From contig JAKSPF010000075.1 of NCBI GenBank assembly GCA_024405065.1, positions 1 to 6,342 on the forward strand: a DNA stretch of 6,342 nt, written 5' to 3'. This document shows, one piece after another, positions 6,292 to 6,342 of the stretch (position 1 is its first letter; every line of letters starts with the position of its first letter). Source of the DNA: Sphaerochaetaceae bacterium. GTDB lineage: Bacteria > Spirochaetota > Spirochaetia > Sphaerochaetales > Sphaerochaetaceae. The notes beneath the pieces are model-generated. The model saw only the letters and a list, made by a program, of their open reading frames with translations, had not been told where the DNA came from and did not search any database. Both the position numbers and the translations under genes were made by a program.

Positions 6292-6342
6292 ACCGGTAAT
6301 CAGCAAGAAAAGAAAACATCTGATGCACAGTTGGCTCCTTAG

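Noticed and set aside
6122..6328. Minus-strand frame beginning upstream of the binding-protein gene and overlapping its start; an AAGGAG occurs near the window edge
   Set aside because: It crosses the binding-protein promoter and signal peptide in another frame, its sequence is of low quality for a protein, and the AAGGAG is too far from its ATG. The 102 bp from 6241 to the window edge hold only the promoter region as far as I can tell.

Overview
The window is an AT-rich stretch of bacterial chromosome (about 40% GC by eye) with five complete protein genes, tight spacing and Shine-Dalgarno sites close to consensus. It looks like ordinary metabolic and transport DNA. I see no insertion sequence, integrase, phage gene, CRISPR array, tRNA or rRNA. 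The solute-binding protein has a plain type I signal peptide with no lipobox cysteine. That fits a cell with a periplasm better than a monoderm. The style of the signal peptide and of the mature N-terminus reminds me of Treponema-type spirochaetes, but this is an impression, not a determination.

Left part: an aldehyde dehydrogenase of the ALDH3-like branch (73-1485, minus) and a stand-alone left-handed beta-helix acetyltransferase-like protein (1645-2328, plus) diverge from a 159-bp control region. That region carries a good extended -10 promoter for the dehydrogenase. For the beta-helix gene it carries a perfect TATAAT placed so that transcription should start on the A of the start codon, which predicts a leaderless mRNA. 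Two short inverted repeats lie in the same region.

Right part: an ABC importer operon on the minus strand, read from 6240 down to 2367, in the order periplasmic binding protein, ATPase, fused two-domain permease. It belongs to the broad ferric iron / phosphonate / sugar-phosphate / polyamine group. The ATPase and permease genes overlap by 4 bases (ATGA). Between the binding-protein gene and the ATPase gene lies a perfect 10-bp hairpin followed by a T-run, oriented to terminate minus-strand transcripts, and then a second bulged hairpin. This arrangement would let the binding protein be made in excess over the membrane parts. The substrate cannot be settled from sequence alone. The adjacent tyrosine pair of classical FbpA iron-binding proteins is absent.

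The permease gene and the beta-helix gene converge with only 38 bp between their stop codons. I found no clear sign of a new multi-gene system. The most interesting points are the predicted leaderless start, the beta-helix protein that keeps GlmU acetyltransferase active-site residues without the uridylyltransferase domain, the dehydrogenase's altered cofactor-site motifs, and the cysteine-rich binding protein.
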